A DNA stretch of 64,000 nucleotides from an uncultured Eubacteriales bacterium. GTDB taxonomy: Bacteria > Bacillota > Clostridia > Christensenellales > Aristaeellaceae. Below, in pieces: positions 25,830 to 34,433 of the stretch. The position numbers and the translations under genes are program-made. The first letter of the stretch is position 1. Every line of letters starts with the position of its first letter. The stretch spans positions 1 to 64,000 of the forward strand of contig CACWXP010000001.1 of NCBI GenBank assembly GCA_902764875.1, in the 5' to 3' direction. The notes under the pieces are model-generated. The model was not told the DNA's origin. It made no database searches and was given only the letters and a program-made list of their open reading frames with translations.

Positions 25830-26798
25830 ATGGGCAAAAGAATCGTGGTTGCCCTGGGCGGAAACGCCCTGGGCACCAATCTGCCGGAGCAGATGAAAGC
25901 TGTGAAAATTACGGCGAAGGCCATGGTGGACCTGATCGAGGACGGCAACGAAATCGTCATCTGCCATGGCAACGGTCCCCAGGTGGGCATGATCCAGAAC
26001 GCCATGGCGGAGCTGACCCGTTCCGAGCCGGAAAAGTATATTCCGTGCCCCTTGTCGGTCTGTGTGGCTATGAGCCAGGGCTATATCGGCTATGACCTCC
26101 AGAACGCCATGCGCGAAGAAATGCTGGACCGGGGCATCAATAAAGGCGCTGCTACCGTGCTGACCCAGGTGGAAGTGGATCCGGACGATCCGGCCTTCCA
26201 AAATCCCACCAAACCCATCGGCCCCTTCATGACCGAGGCGGAAGCCCGTGCATTGGAAAAGGAACGGGATTACCACGTCGTGGAAGATGCCGGCCGCGGC
26301 TGGCGCCGGGTGGTGGCCAGCCCGGAGCCAAAGGGTATCGTCGAAATCGATACGATCCGCTCCCTCGTGGAGACGGATCATATCGTCGTTGCCTGCGGCG
26401 GGGGCGGCATCCCGGTGTTCAAAACGGAAGGGCACCATCTGAAGGGCGCAGCCGCCGTCATTGACAAGGATTTCGCCGCCGCCGTCCTCGCACAGCAGCT
26501 GAATGCAGATTGGCTGATTATCCTGACCGCTGTGGAAAAGGTTTCGATTCACTACAAAAAACCGGCTCAGCAGGATCTGGATGTTCTGGACCCGGAGACG
26601 GCAGAAAAGTATATCGCCGACGGCGAATTCGCCCCCGGTTCCATGCTGCCGAAAGTCCAGGCGGCCCTGTCCTTTGCCCGGTCGGCCCCGGGGAGGCAGG
26701 CCCTGATCACCCTGCTGGAAAAAGCCCGGGACGGAATTTCCGGCAAAACAGGAACAGTCATCAGGGGCGTTTCCACGGCCGCTGCCAGTGGCAGATGA
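25830..26798 (+). CDS. arcC: carbamate kinase
   Basis: Makes ATP from carbamoyl phosphate and ADP; 322 residues, amino-acid-kinase fold. Motifs: VVALGGNALG, VICHGNGPQVGMIQNA, LTQVEVDPDDPAFQNPTKPIGPF, ACGGGGIPVF, AVIDKDFAAAVLA and APGSMLPKVQAAL. It is the energy-conserving end of the YgeY-YgeW chain. TAGGAGT precedes the ATG. The final GVSTAAASGR residues and the TGA stop are encoded by a palindromic repeat copy (26770-26810), so the C-terminus was probably rewritten by a repeat insertion; the usual family end (ITSLEKA..GKAGT.I) stops just before this tail. Confidence 0.96.
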   Translation: MGKRIVVALGGNALGTNLPEQMKAVKITAKAMVDLIEDGNEIVICHGNGPQVGMIQNAMAELTRSEPEKYIPCPLSVCVAMSQGYIGYDLQNAMREEMLDRGINKGAATVLTQVEVDPDDPAFQNPTKPIGPFMTEAEARALEKERDYHVVEDAGRGWRRVVASPEPKGIVEIDTIRSLVETDHIVVACGGGGIPVFKTEGHHLKGAAAVIDKDFAAAVLAQQLNADWLIILTAVEKVSIHYKKPAQQDLDVLDPETAEKYIADGEFAPGSMLPKVQAALSFARSAPGRQALITLLEKARDGISGKTGTVIRGVSTAAASGR

Positions 26799-26855
26799 AG
26801 GCCGTGGAAACGTGGTAAATCCACGGCCGCTGCCAGTGGCAGATGAAGATCGTGA
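26770..26855 (+). repeat. duplicated palindromic element across the end of arcC
   Basis: Copy 1 (26770-26810) is a nested palindrome: TTTCCACGGCC pairs with GGCCGTGGAAA, with an inner CTGCC-AGT-GGCAG hairpin. Copy 2 starts at 26820 and repeats TCCACGGCCGCTGCCAGTGG onward, but its right arm is degraded (ATCGTGAAAA). The arcC stop is inside copy 1. It could act as a transcript stabiliser or attenuator before the xanthine dehydrogenase gene. Confidence 0.85.
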
Positions 26856-26911
26856 AAACGTTGAGCAATCGCAGTGCCTGGGGACGAATCGCCGGATTGT
26901 GAGGAATGAAC

Positions 26912-29515
26912 ATGTCTGAAATTTATCAGTTTACGGTAAACGGCGTTCCGCGCAGTACGGAGGAGAACAAATCCCTCCTCCGCTATCTGCGGGACGACCT
27001 CCATCTTTATTCCGTCAAGGACGGCTGCAGCGAAGGCGCCTGCGGCACCTGCACCGTCATTGTCGACGGCAGGGCAGCTAAAGCCTGTATCCTCACCACG
27101 GCGAAGGCTGCGGGAAAGACCATTCAGACCGTGGAAGGCCTGTCGGATGTTGAGAAGGAAGCTTTCGTCTATGCCTTCGGAACCTGCGGCGCCGTCCAGT
27201 GCGGTTTCTGCACCCCGGGCATGGTGATGGCCGGCAAGGCCCTGATCGATCAGCATCCGGATCCGACCGAGGAAGAAATCAAGGCCGCGATTCGAGGCAA
27301 CCTCTGCCGCTGCACGGGTTACCGGAAGATTATCGAGGCCATCCACCTGGCGGCGTCGGTCCTTCGCGGCGAAACGAAGATCAATCCCGAAATTGAGAAG
27401 GGCGACGCCTTCGGCATCGGGCAGCGGGCGTTCCGTGTGGATGTCCGTCAAAAAGTCCTCGGAACCGGCAAATATCCGGACGATGTAGACATGGAGGGTA
27501 TGATCCACCTTTCCGCCGTGCGCTCGGAGTATGCCCGGGCCCGTGTCCTCTCCATCGACGCCGGGGAAGCTCTCGCCATGGAGGGCGTCGTCGGCGTCCT
27601 CACGGCGGCGGACGTGCCGAATAATAAGGTTGGCCATCTCCAGCAGGATTGGGACGTCATGATTGCCGTCGGCGACGTCACCCGCTGCGTGGGCGACGCC
27701 ATCTGCCTCGTCGCCGCGGAGTCAGAAAAAATTCTGCAGGAAGCAAAAAAGAAGATCAAAATCGAATACGAGGTCCTCACCCCCGTCACTTCCATTCAGG
27801 AAGCCATGGCCCCGGACGCCCCGAAGGTGCATAGCAAAGGCAACCTCTGCCAGACCCGCCATGTCACCCGCGGCGACGCGGCTGCTGCCCTGAAATCTTC
27901 CGCGTATATCGTGACGAAATCTTTCTCCACCCCTTTCACCGAGCACGCCTTCCTCGAGCCCGAGTGCGCCGTGGCCTTCCCCTATAAGGACGGCGTAAAA
28001 ATCCTCTCCACGGATCAGGGCGTTTATGATACCCGCAAGGAAACCGCCATCATGTTCGGCTGGGATCCGGAGCGGGTCGTCGTGGAAAACATGCTGGTCG
28101 GCGGCGGTTTCGGCGGCAAGGAAGACGTCTCCGTCCAGCATCTGGCGGCCCTCGCCGCCTGGATCTACAAGCGCCCCGTGAAGGCAAAGCTCAACCGCCA
28201 GGAATCCATCCGCTTCCATCCGAAGCGCCACGCCATGGAGGGAACCTTCACACTCGGCTGCGACAAAAACGGAATTTTCACCGCCCTGGATTGCGAGATC
28301 TATTTTGATACCGGCGCCTATGCCTCCCTTTGCGGGCCGGTGCTGGAGCGGGCCTGCACCCATTCCGTCGGGCCCTATTGCTATCAGAATACGGATATCC
28401 GCGGCTATGGATATTATACCAACAACCCTCCCGCCGGGGCCTTCCGGGGCTTCGGTGTTTGCCAGAGCGAGTTTGCTCTGGAAGCGATGATCAACCTCCT
28501 GGCGGAGAAGGTCGGCATATCCCCCTGGGAAATCCGCTTCCGCAACGCCATCGAGCCGGGAAAGGTCCTTCCCAACGGTCAGATCGCCGATTGTTCCACC
28601 GCTCTGAAGGAAACTCTCCTGGCGGTGAAAGAGGTATATGAAGTCAACCGTTCCCATGCCGGCATTGCCTGCGCCATGAAGAATTCCGGCGTCGGTGTAG
28701 GCCTTCCGGACAAGGGCCGGGCCCGGCTGGTGATCGAGGACGGGCAGTGTGTTATCTATTGCGCCGCCTCGGATATCGGTCAGGGTTGTCTGACTGTTTT
28801 CTGTCAGGACGTGGCGGAGGCGACGGGTCTGCCTCTGTCAAAAATCCGCAACGGCTGCGGCAGTACGGAAATCGCTCCGGATTCAGGCACAACCTCCGGC
28901 TCCCGTCAGACGCTGCTTTCCGGCGAAGCCGTGCGCGGCGCCGCGCAGCAGCTGAAGGAAGCCATGGATGAAGCGGGTATCAGCCCTGCCGCCGGACCCT
29001 GTGATCTTTCCCCCCTCGAGGGCCGGGAATTCTTCTATGAATATTTTGAACCCACGGATAAACTCGGCGCTGACGTGCCGAACCCCAAGAGCCATATTGC
29101 CTATGGCTATGCGACCCATGTGGCGATCCTGGACGACGACGGGAAAGTGAAAGAAATCTATGCGGCTCACGATTCCGGCAAGGTGGTCAATCCCATCTCC
29201 ATCCAGGGGCAGATTGAAGGCGGCGTGCTGATGAGCATGGGCTATGCCCTCACGGAGGATTTCCCGCTGGAAAACGGCGTGCCGAAGGCAAAGTTCGGTA
29301 CCCTGGGGCTGCTTCGCGCGCCGCAGATTCCTGAGATCCACGCGATCTATGTGGAGAAAGAGGAACTGCTGCCCGTTGCCTACGGCGCAAAAGGCATCGG
29401 CGAAATCGCCGCGATTCCGACGGCGCCGGCCCTCCAGGGCGCCTATTACGCGCTGGACGGTGTGTTCCGGACAAAGCTGCCGATGGAAAACACCTGGTAC
29501 CGAAAAGCAAAGTGA
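26912..29515 (+). CDS. xdh: selenium-dependent xanthine dehydrogenase (2Fe-2S plus Mo domains in one chain)
   Basis: An 867-residue hydroxylase. Residues 1 to about 160 carry two 2Fe-2S centres (GCSEGACGTCTVIVDG, CGFCTPGMVMAG, CRCTGYRK); the rest is the molybdopterin domain with GGGFGGKEDVS, GAFRGFGVCQSE, SDIGQGCLTVF and the catalytic Glu in AKGIGEIAAIP. No FAD domain is present, as in E. coli XdhD. The selenium is expected to be a labile ligand of molybdenum, not selenocysteine, and no in-frame TGA is seen. GAGGAA fits the ATG at 26912 (5-base spacer) better than the ATG at 26906, which overlaps it. It lies between arcC and the hydantoinase, with cofactor genes mocA, selD, yqeB and yqeC just downstream. 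Confidence 0.94.
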   Translation: MSEIYQFTVNGVPRSTEENKSLLRYLRDDLHLYSVKDGCSEGACGTCTVIVDGRAAKACILTTAKAAGKTIQTVEGLSDVEKEAFVYAFGTCGAVQCGFCTPGMVMAGKALIDQHPDPTEEEIKAAIRGNLCRCTGYRKIIEAIHLAASVLRGETKINPEIEKGDAFGIGQRAFRVDVRQKVLGTGKYPDDVDMEGMIHLSAVRSEYARARVLSIDAGEALAMEGVVGVLTAADVPNNKVGHLQQDWDVMIAVGDVTRCVGDAICLVAAESEKILQEAKKKIKIEYEVLTPVTSIQEAMAPDAPKVHSKGNLCQTRHVTRGDAAAALKSSAYIVTKSFSTPFTEHAFLEPECAVAFPYKDGVKILSTDQGVYDTRKETAIMFGWDPERVVVENMLVGGGFGGKEDVSVQHLAALAAWIYKRPVKAKLNRQESIRFHPKRHAMEGTFTLGCDKNGIFTALDCEIYFDTGAYASLCGPVLERACTHSVGPYCYQNTDIRGYGYYTNNPPAGAFRGFGVCQSEFALEAMINLLAEKVGISPWEIRFRNAIEPGKVLPNGQIADCSTALKETLLAVKEVYEVNRSHAGIACAMKNSGVGVGLPDKGRARLVIEDGQCVIYCAASDIGQGCLTVFCQDVAEATGLPLSKIRNGCGSTEIAPDSGTTSGSRQTLLSGEAVRGAAQQLKEAMDEAGISPAAGPCDLSPLEGREFFYEYFEPTDKLGADVPNPKSHIAYGYATHVAILDDDGKVKEIYAAHDSGKVVNPISIQGQIEGGVLMSMGYALTEDFPLENGVPKAKFGTLGLLRAPQIPEIHAIYVEKEELLPVAYGAKGIGEIAAIPTAPALQGAYYALDGVFRTKLPMENTWYRKAK

Positions 29516-29569
29516 CCGGCACTTGCCGGTGCACAGCCGACATCTGCGGAAACAGGGAGATGCATAGCA

Positions 29570-30961
29570 ATGGCGACATGGATCCATGGCGGAACGATTG
29601 TCACGGAAGAGGGAACCCTGCAGGGGGATCTTCTCCTGGAGGAAGGACGAATTCTGGAGATCCGGAATCCGGGCGGCTCAGCGCCGACCGTGTCCGAGAC
29701 CATTGATGCGACAGGCAAATATATCCTGCCCGGCGCGGTGGATATCCATACGCACATGGACCTGGACGTGGGCATTGCCCGGGTGATTGACGATTTCTAT
29801 ACGGGCACCGCGGCGGCGGCCTGCGGCGGAACCACCACGATTGTGGACCATATGGCCTTCGGCCCGGCGGGCTGCAGCCCGTGGCATCAGGTACGGGAGT
29901 ATCACCGCCTTGCGGACGGAAACGCCGCGGTGGATTACGGCTTCCACGGCGTGCTGCAGCATGTGAACGACGACGTGCTGAAGGACATGACGGAGATTGC
30001 CGAAAAGGAAGGAATCACGAGCTTCAAGGCCTATATGACCTATGACGGAAGACTGGACGACCTGGACCTGATGAAGGTGCTGGAGTGCGCCGCGAAGGAA
30101 CGGATCCTGATCGCCGTACATTGCGAAAACCACGGGATCGTAACCTTTTTCAGAGAAAAATTCATTCAGGAGGGTAAGACCCAAACGCGCTGGCACCCCG
30201 TCAGCCGGCCGGCAGAGGCCGAGGCGGAAGCGGTAAACCGGCTGCTGTATCTGGCAAAGGCAGCCGGCGACGCGCCGGTTTATGTCGTGCATCTTTCCAC
30301 CCGGAATGGACTGGAGGAAATTCGGAAATCCAGAGCCGCCGGGCAGACGCATTTCGGCGCGGAAACCTGCCCGCAGTACCTGCTGCTGGATGAGCAAATG
30401 TATGAAGACCCACGGGAAGGACTGAAAGCGATCATGGCGCCTCCGCTGCGGCGGCAGGAAGACCGGAACGCACTGTGGACGGCTCTGGCGGAAGGCGAAC
30501 TGGACACGGTGGCGACGGATCACTGTCCTTTCACCTTTGCAAAACAAAAGCAGCAGGGTGCACAGGATTTCACCAAATGTCCCAGCGGCGCTCCGGGCGT
30601 GGAGGAACGGCTGATCCTGCTTTACTCCGAGGGTGTCATGAAGGGAAGAATCACCCTGCCGCAGCTGGTGAAATACGCCTGCGGAAATCCGGCCAGGGTG
30701 GCCGGACTGTATCCGAAAAAAGGCGTCATTGCACCCGGCTCCGACGCGGATCTGGTGGTTCTGGATCCGGACAGGGAATGGACGATGACAACGGGACTGC
30801 TGCACGGCAACGCGGACTATACCTGCTATGAAGGAATGAAGATCAAAGGCGCGGTGGAACGGGTGCTGCTGCGGGGAAAGACGGTCGCGTTAGACGGACA
30901 GTTTACCGGAGAGCGCGGGGACGGACAGTACCTGCGACGGGGCGTCAGCTCCCTGGCATGA
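29570..30961 (+). CDS. hyuA: dihydropyrimidinase/D-hydantoinase-type cyclic amidohydrolase
   Basis: Opens five- or six-membered cyclic ureides; 463 residues. Zn-binding HxH in PGAVDIHTHMDLDVG, the carboxylated lysine in TSFKAYMTYDG, VHCENHG, YVVHLSTRNG, GAETCPQYLLLD and DTVATDHCPF are all present, so the enzyme looks active. In selenium-linked purine islands the orthologue (E. coli HyuA, called D-phenylhydantoinase) is thought to cleave a hydantoin-like or dihydropurine ring. The ATG at 29570 is preceded by CAGGGAG. The stop overlaps an in-frame ATG of the next gene by four bases, so translation is coupled to the mocA homologue or very close to it. Confidence 0.93.
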   Translation: MATWIHGGTIVTEEGTLQGDLLLEEGRILEIRNPGGSAPTVSETIDATGKYILPGAVDIHTHMDLDVGIARVIDDFYTGTAAAACGGTTTIVDHMAFGPAGCSPWHQVREYHRLADGNAAVDYGFHGVLQHVNDDVLKDMTEIAEKEGITSFKAYMTYDGRLDDLDLMKVLECAAKERILIAVHCENHGIVTFFREKFIQEGKTQTRWHPVSRPAEAEAEAVNRLLYLAKAAGDAPVYVVHLSTRNGLEEIRKSRAAGQTHFGAETCPQYLLLDEQMYEDPREGLKAIMAPPLRRQEDRNALWTALAEGELDTVATDHCPFTFAKQKQQGAQDFTKCPSGAPGVEERLILLYSEGVMKGRITLPQLVKYACGNPARVAGLYPKKGVIAPGSDADLVVLDPDREWTMTTGLLHGNADYTCYEGMKIKGAVERVLLRGKTVALDGQFTGERGDGQYLRRGVSSLA

Positions 30962-30996
30962 AGGAAAGAGGTCCCCGGCCTGGAGGAACAGACATC

Positions 30997-31608
30997 ATGA
31001 ATGAAGGAATACAACGAATCGGCTGCATTCTGATGGCTTCCGGACTGTCTCAGCGCTACGGCAAAAACAAGCTGTTGGAGCTCCTGGACGGCCGGGAGAT
31101 CATCCTGCATACGGCAGACCGGCTTATCGAAGCCGGTCTGCAGCCGTTGACGGTCACCCGAAGCCCGGACATCAAGGTGCTGCTGGATCGGGAAGGGATC
31201 GCCTGCGTGTTGCATGACGGCCCCTTGAAGAGTGATACCATCCACAGGGGGCTGGAAAACCTGCCGTCGGATACGGCGGGTTTCCTCTTTATGCCGGCGG
31301 ATCAGCCGTTGGTACGTTCTGAATCGCTGCGAAGGATGGCGGTACAGTTCTTTCGCAATCCCGGGAGAGCTGTCCGGCTGTGCTTTGGCCAGACGCCGGG
31401 AAGCCCGGTGATTTTTCCGGTTGGCTGCCGTGAAGACTTGATGAATTATACCGGGGACCGGGGCGGCATGGAAGTGATTCGGGAAAGGCAGATCCCCTGC
31501 GACGGTGTTCAGGCGGAAGCGGCCTGGGAACTTTGGGATGTGGATACACCGGAGAGAATGGAACAGATTCGGGCGGCCTACGGGCAAAAGACAGATAAGG
31601 AGCATTGA
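30997..31608 (+). CDS. mocA: molybdenum cofactor cytidylyltransferase, MocA/YgfJ-like
   Basis: Transfers CMP to molybdopterin to make the MCD form used by the xanthine oxidase family. About 203 residues, with the nucleotidyltransferase signature ASGLSQRYGKNKLL (shape AxGxSxRxGxxKLL), LTVTRSPD, and FMPADQPLV carrying the metal-binding Asp. The in-frame ATG at 30958 overlaps the hyuA stop; the internal ATG at 30997, preceded by TGGAGGAA, is the better start and places the signature near the N-terminus as usual. It ends one base before the selD start codon. It is the MCD-making partner for both hydroxylases in this island. Confidence 0.9.
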   Translation: MNEGIQRIGCILMASGLSQRYGKNKLLELLDGREIILHTADRLIEAGLQPLTVTRSPDIKVLLDREGIACVLHDGPLKSDTIHRGLENLPSDTAGFLFMPADQPLVRSESLRRMAVQFFRNPGRAVRLCFGQTPGSPVIFPVGCREDLMNYTGDRGGMEVIRERQIPCDGVQAEAAWELWDVDTPERMEQIRAAYGQKTDKEH

Positions 31609-31609
31609 T

Positions 31610-32653
31610 ATGGAAACAGAAGCGAGACTGACGAAACTGGCTTCCTGCGCCGGGTGCGGCGCCAAGGTCGGGGCGGGGACACTGAGCAAACTGTTGCAGG
31701 ATTTTAAAACGCGGACGGACCCGCGGCTGATTGTCGGCTTCGACAAAAGCGACGACGCCAGCGTTTATGTGGTGAACGACGAGACCGCTTTGATTCAGAC
31801 CGTGGATTTTTTTCCGCCGATTGTGGACGACCCGTATCTTTTCGGCCAGATCGCCGCCACCAACGCGATCTCGGATGTCTATGCCATGGGCGGGGAACCG
31901 CGGCTGGCACTGAACGTGCTGTGCGTAACGGAGAGCATGGAGGAAGGATGGGTCCGCGAGATTCTGCGCGGGGGATACGATAAGGCCTATGAAGCCGGGG
32001 TGATCATCTCCGGCGGACACACGATCCACGGCAGCGAACCGCTGTATGGCCTGGCGGTCACGGGATTTGCGAAGCCGGAGCAGATCCGGAAGAACGACGC
32101 GGCGAAGCCGGGGGACGTGCTGATCCTGACCAAAAAACTGGGGGTCGGCATTCTGACCACGGCGGCCAAGGCGGAGATGATGACCGATCCGGCGGTGATG
32201 GAACGGCTGTACCGCCAGATGACGCAGCTGAATAAAACGGCCTGCGAAGTGATGCAAAGATTCCGGGTGCACAGCTGCACGGATGTGACGGGGTTCGGCC
32301 TGATGGGGCACAGCTGCGAGATGGCGCAGGGAAGCGGTACAACGCTGCACCTGCAGACCGCGGCCATTCCTTTCCATCAGGAAGCGCTGGAGTACGCGGA
32401 CATGGGCCTGGTGCCGGCGGGGGCTTACCGCAATCGGGATTTCTGCGAAAAGGCGGCGGAAGTGCGGGGCGATGTTTCCCGAGCCATGCAGGATATCCTC
32501 TTTGATCCGCAGACCAGCGGCGGACTCCTGATTGCCGTGGACGAGCGGGACGGGGAGGCGCTGCTTCGGGAGATGAAGTCTGTGATTCCCGACGCGGCCA
32601 TGATCGGCTACGTGACGGAAAGGGAAGAAAAAGCGATTGTGATCGAGGCATGA
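31610..32653 (+). CDS. selD: selenide, water dikinase
   Basis: Makes selenophosphate from selenide and ATP; 347 residues, normal length. The catalytic region LASCAGCGAKVG keeps the first reactive cysteine (equivalent to E. coli Cys17) and the following lysine, while the second cysteine of the E. coli GCGCK motif is alanine. No selenocysteine codon is needed. GFDKSDDASVY supplies the metal-binding aspartates; FGQIAATNAISDVYAMGG and SGGHTIHGSEPLYG follow. AAGGAG precedes the ATG. Selenophosphate here presumably feeds the labile selenium of the xanthine dehydrogenase through YqeB/YqeC; no selA, selB or tRNA-Sec gene is in the window. Confidence 0.96.
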   Translation: METEARLTKLASCAGCGAKVGAGTLSKLLQDFKTRTDPRLIVGFDKSDDASVYVVNDETALIQTVDFFPPIVDDPYLFGQIAATNAISDVYAMGGEPRLALNVLCVTESMEEGWVREILRGGYDKAYEAGVIISGGHTIHGSEPLYGLAVTGFAKPEQIRKNDAAKPGDVLILTKKLGVGILTTAAKAEMMTDPAVMERLYRQMTQLNKTACEVMQRFRVHSCTDVTGFGLMGHSCEMAQGSGTTLHLQTAAIPFHQEALEYADMGLVPAGAYRNRDFCEKAAEVRGDVSRAMQDILFDPQTSGGLLIAVDERDGEALLREMKSVIPDAAMIGYVTEREEKAIVIEA

Positions 32654-32703
32654 ACGGGGCAGGTATGGATCAGGCGGCGAACGCAGACAAAGAAGGTGAA
32701 GAG

Positions 32704-33513
32704 ATGATTATTATACGCGGTGCGGGGGATATCGCCACAGGAACGATCCACCGACTGTTTTGTGCCGGCTTTCCGGTGCTGGTGCTGGAAACGGATCATC
32801 CGTCTGCCATTCGGCGGAAAGTTGCTTTTTCAGAAGCGGTGTATGACGGAACGGCCACCGTGGAGGGGGTGACCGCGGTGCGAATCAGCAGTGCGGACCA
32901 GGCAGAGGAGACGCTTTTGAAGGGTAAGGTTCCGCTGCTGGTGGATCCGAAGGGAGAAAGCATCCGGACAATGAAACCGGAGGCTTTGGTGGACGCGATC
33001 CTGGCAAAGAAAAATCTCGGCACAACCATGGACATGGCGGAGCTGACTATCGCCCTGGGGCCGGGATTTGAAGCAGGGAAAGATGTTCACTATGTGATCG
33101 AGACTATGCGGGGGCATGACCTGGGACGGATTATTTCAGAAGGATTCGCTCTGCCGAACACCGGTATTCCGGGCGTTATCGGCGGATATGGTGCGGAGCG
33201 GGTGATTCATTCGCCGGCAGCCGGCGTGTTCCGCGGGATGCGTGATATCGCGGACGAAGTGGAGGCCGGCGAAAAGATCGGGAACGTGATGATCGAAGAC
33301 GGAGAAGTCCCGGTATGCACACAGATTGCCGGCATCCTGCGGGGCATCATCCGGGACGGATATCCTGTTTCCAAAGGATTCAAGCTGGCGGACGTGGATC
33401 CGCGGCTGGAAGAGAGAAAGAACTGTTTCACGATCTCCGACAAGGCCCGCTGCATTGCCGGAAGCGTGCTGGAAGTGGTCTGTGCCGCGACGGCGCACAG
33501 ATACGCCGAATAG
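32704..33513 (+). CDS. yqeB: selenium-dependent molybdenum cofactor biosynthesis protein YqeB
   Basis: A 269-residue XdhC/CoxI-type maturation protein (Rossmann-like) of the selenium-specific YqeB family: IIIRGAGDIATGTIHRLFCAGFPVLVLETDHP at the start, KVAFSEAVYDG, and later RGHDLGRIISEGFALPNTG. It is believed to help load selenium (and sulfur) onto the molybdenum cofactor. An in-frame ATG at 32650 overlaps the selD stop, but the internal ATG at 32704, after AAGGTGAAGAG, matches the family N-terminus; the extra 18 residues would be non-conserved. It is convergent with yqeC, 43 bases away. Confidence 0.92.
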   Translation: MIIIRGAGDIATGTIHRLFCAGFPVLVLETDHPSAIRRKVAFSEAVYDGTATVEGVTAVRISSADQAEETLLKGKVPLLVDPKGESIRTMKPEALVDAILAKKNLGTTMDMAELTIALGPGFEAGKDVHYVIETMRGHDLGRIISEGFALPNTGIPGVIGGYGAERVIHSPAAGVFRGMRDIADEVEAGEKIGNVMIEDGEVPVCTQIAGILRGIIRDGYPVSKGFKLADVDPRLEERKNCFTISDKARCIAGSVLEVVCAATAHRYAE

Positions 33514-33556
33514 CGGACAGTGCCGCGAAGACGGTTCGCACGGCGGTGAACAGGGA

Positions 33557-34243
33557 TCAGCTGTCAGAGGTTTTTTCCAAAAGAGAACAGGGAAAAGCGT
33601 CTTTATCGATCAGGTCGCAAAGCCTTCGCGCTGATTCCGGATCCGGCAGAGCGTTGATCTGATTGACCAGATAGGCATCCGCCAGTGCTTCCCGGTTTAG
33701 TACTTTGGCGATGACCTCTTCTGTTGCGGGTGCGTCCGGGGAGGTTTCCGCAAGCGAGGCGAACAGATCCGGACAGTGACAGACTTCAGAGACCGGTTTT
33801 CCGATACAGGAGGCGCCGACCAGGCAGACGGTTTGATCGGAGCAGGCGGGAATGACCGGCTCCCAGGGGCGGTGCGCCTTGAGAGGGCGGCCGGCGGAAC
33901 CGTCAGCTTCCACAAGAATATGATCCGCTTCTTTCAGAAGATCTTCAAAGGGCAAAAAGGGAGACGGATCGGCCAGCTTGCCGGAAGGTTCGGATTTTCC
34001 CAGACAGATAATCCGGTTGATGTCCAGGGCAGACCGGACTGCGCTGAGTGCCTGCTCCCGGTTCATTTGGGCCACATCCACCAGCGGGAACTCCGGAAAA
34101 GGGAAGATGTGCGTGGAAGTGGTCAGGATCACAGTTCCGGGAAGACGCTTTGAGAGATAACGCAAAAACGAGGTTTTTCCTCCGCTGCCGATGACTGAAA
34201 TACATTTTCCGGTGGGTTGAAACGCATCAAAGGGCCTGTACAT
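33557..34243 (-). CDS. yqeC: selenium cofactor biosynthesis protein YqeC
   Basis: A 228-residue P-loop protein of the YqeC family found with selenium-dependent molybdenum hydroxylases. The Walker-like motif is VIGSGGKTSFLRYL near the N-terminus; TTSTHIFP, ILVEADGSAGRPLKAH and EPVIPACSDQTVCLVG are family blocks. Its role is in forming the selenium-containing Mo cofactor; the chemistry is not established. GAGGAGGAAAG precedes the ATG on the minus strand. It is convergent with yqeB and divergent from modABC; the shared 190-base region holds an operator-like palindrome and the modA promoter. Confidence 0.92.
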   Translation of the reverse strand: MYRPFDAFQPTGKCISVIGSGGKTSFLRYLSKRLPGTVILTTSTHIFPFPEFPLVDVAQMNREQALSAVRSALDINRIICLGKSEPSGKLADPSPFLPFEDLLKEADHILVEADGSAGRPLKAHRPWEPVIPACSDQTVCLVGASCIGKPVSEVCHCPDLFASLAETSPDAPATEEVIAKVLNREALADAYLVNQINALPDPESARRLCDLIDKDAFPCSLLEKTSDS

Positions 34244-34310
34244 CCAGGGCTTTCCTCCTCTTTGATTTTTTGCTGCCAGTGAGTAGCACTCAATCCTGCG
34301 ACCCCCTCTA

Positions 34311-34344
34311 TTTATCAGAAATCTTGATAAAACCTATCAGGATT
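34311..34344 (+). promoter_or_regulatory. operator-like palindrome and TATCAGGATT motif upstream of modA
   Basis: A perfect inverted repeat TTTATCA-N7-TGATAAA (34311-34331) is followed by TATCAGGATT (34335-34344), which ends 3 bases before the -35 box. The arrangement fits a LysR-type activator site. The same TTTATCAGGATT block occurs before the gene at 38770. Confidence 0.55.
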
Positions 34345-34347
34345 TAT

Positions 34348-34376
34348 TTGCACGATTCCATCGCATCTATTATAAT
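34348..34376 (+). promoter_or_regulatory. promoter of modABC
   Basis: TTGCAC (34348-34353), 17-base spacer, perfect TATAAT (34371-34376), with modA starting 57 bases downstream. Confidence 0.7.
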
Positions 34377-34433
34377 ACAGAACAGATCCTTTGAGAAAGG
34401 GAAATGTTCATAGCAGACCTGAGGAGGCAGAAA

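Noticed and set aside
31610-31700. Selenocysteine in SelD
   Set aside because: The catalytic position is a TGC cysteine codon and no in-frame TGA occurs.
34244-34433. Molybdenum-cofactor riboswitch upstream of modA
   Set aside because: The region is AT-rich with a short DNA dyad and promoter; the GC-rich multistem Moco RNA is absent.
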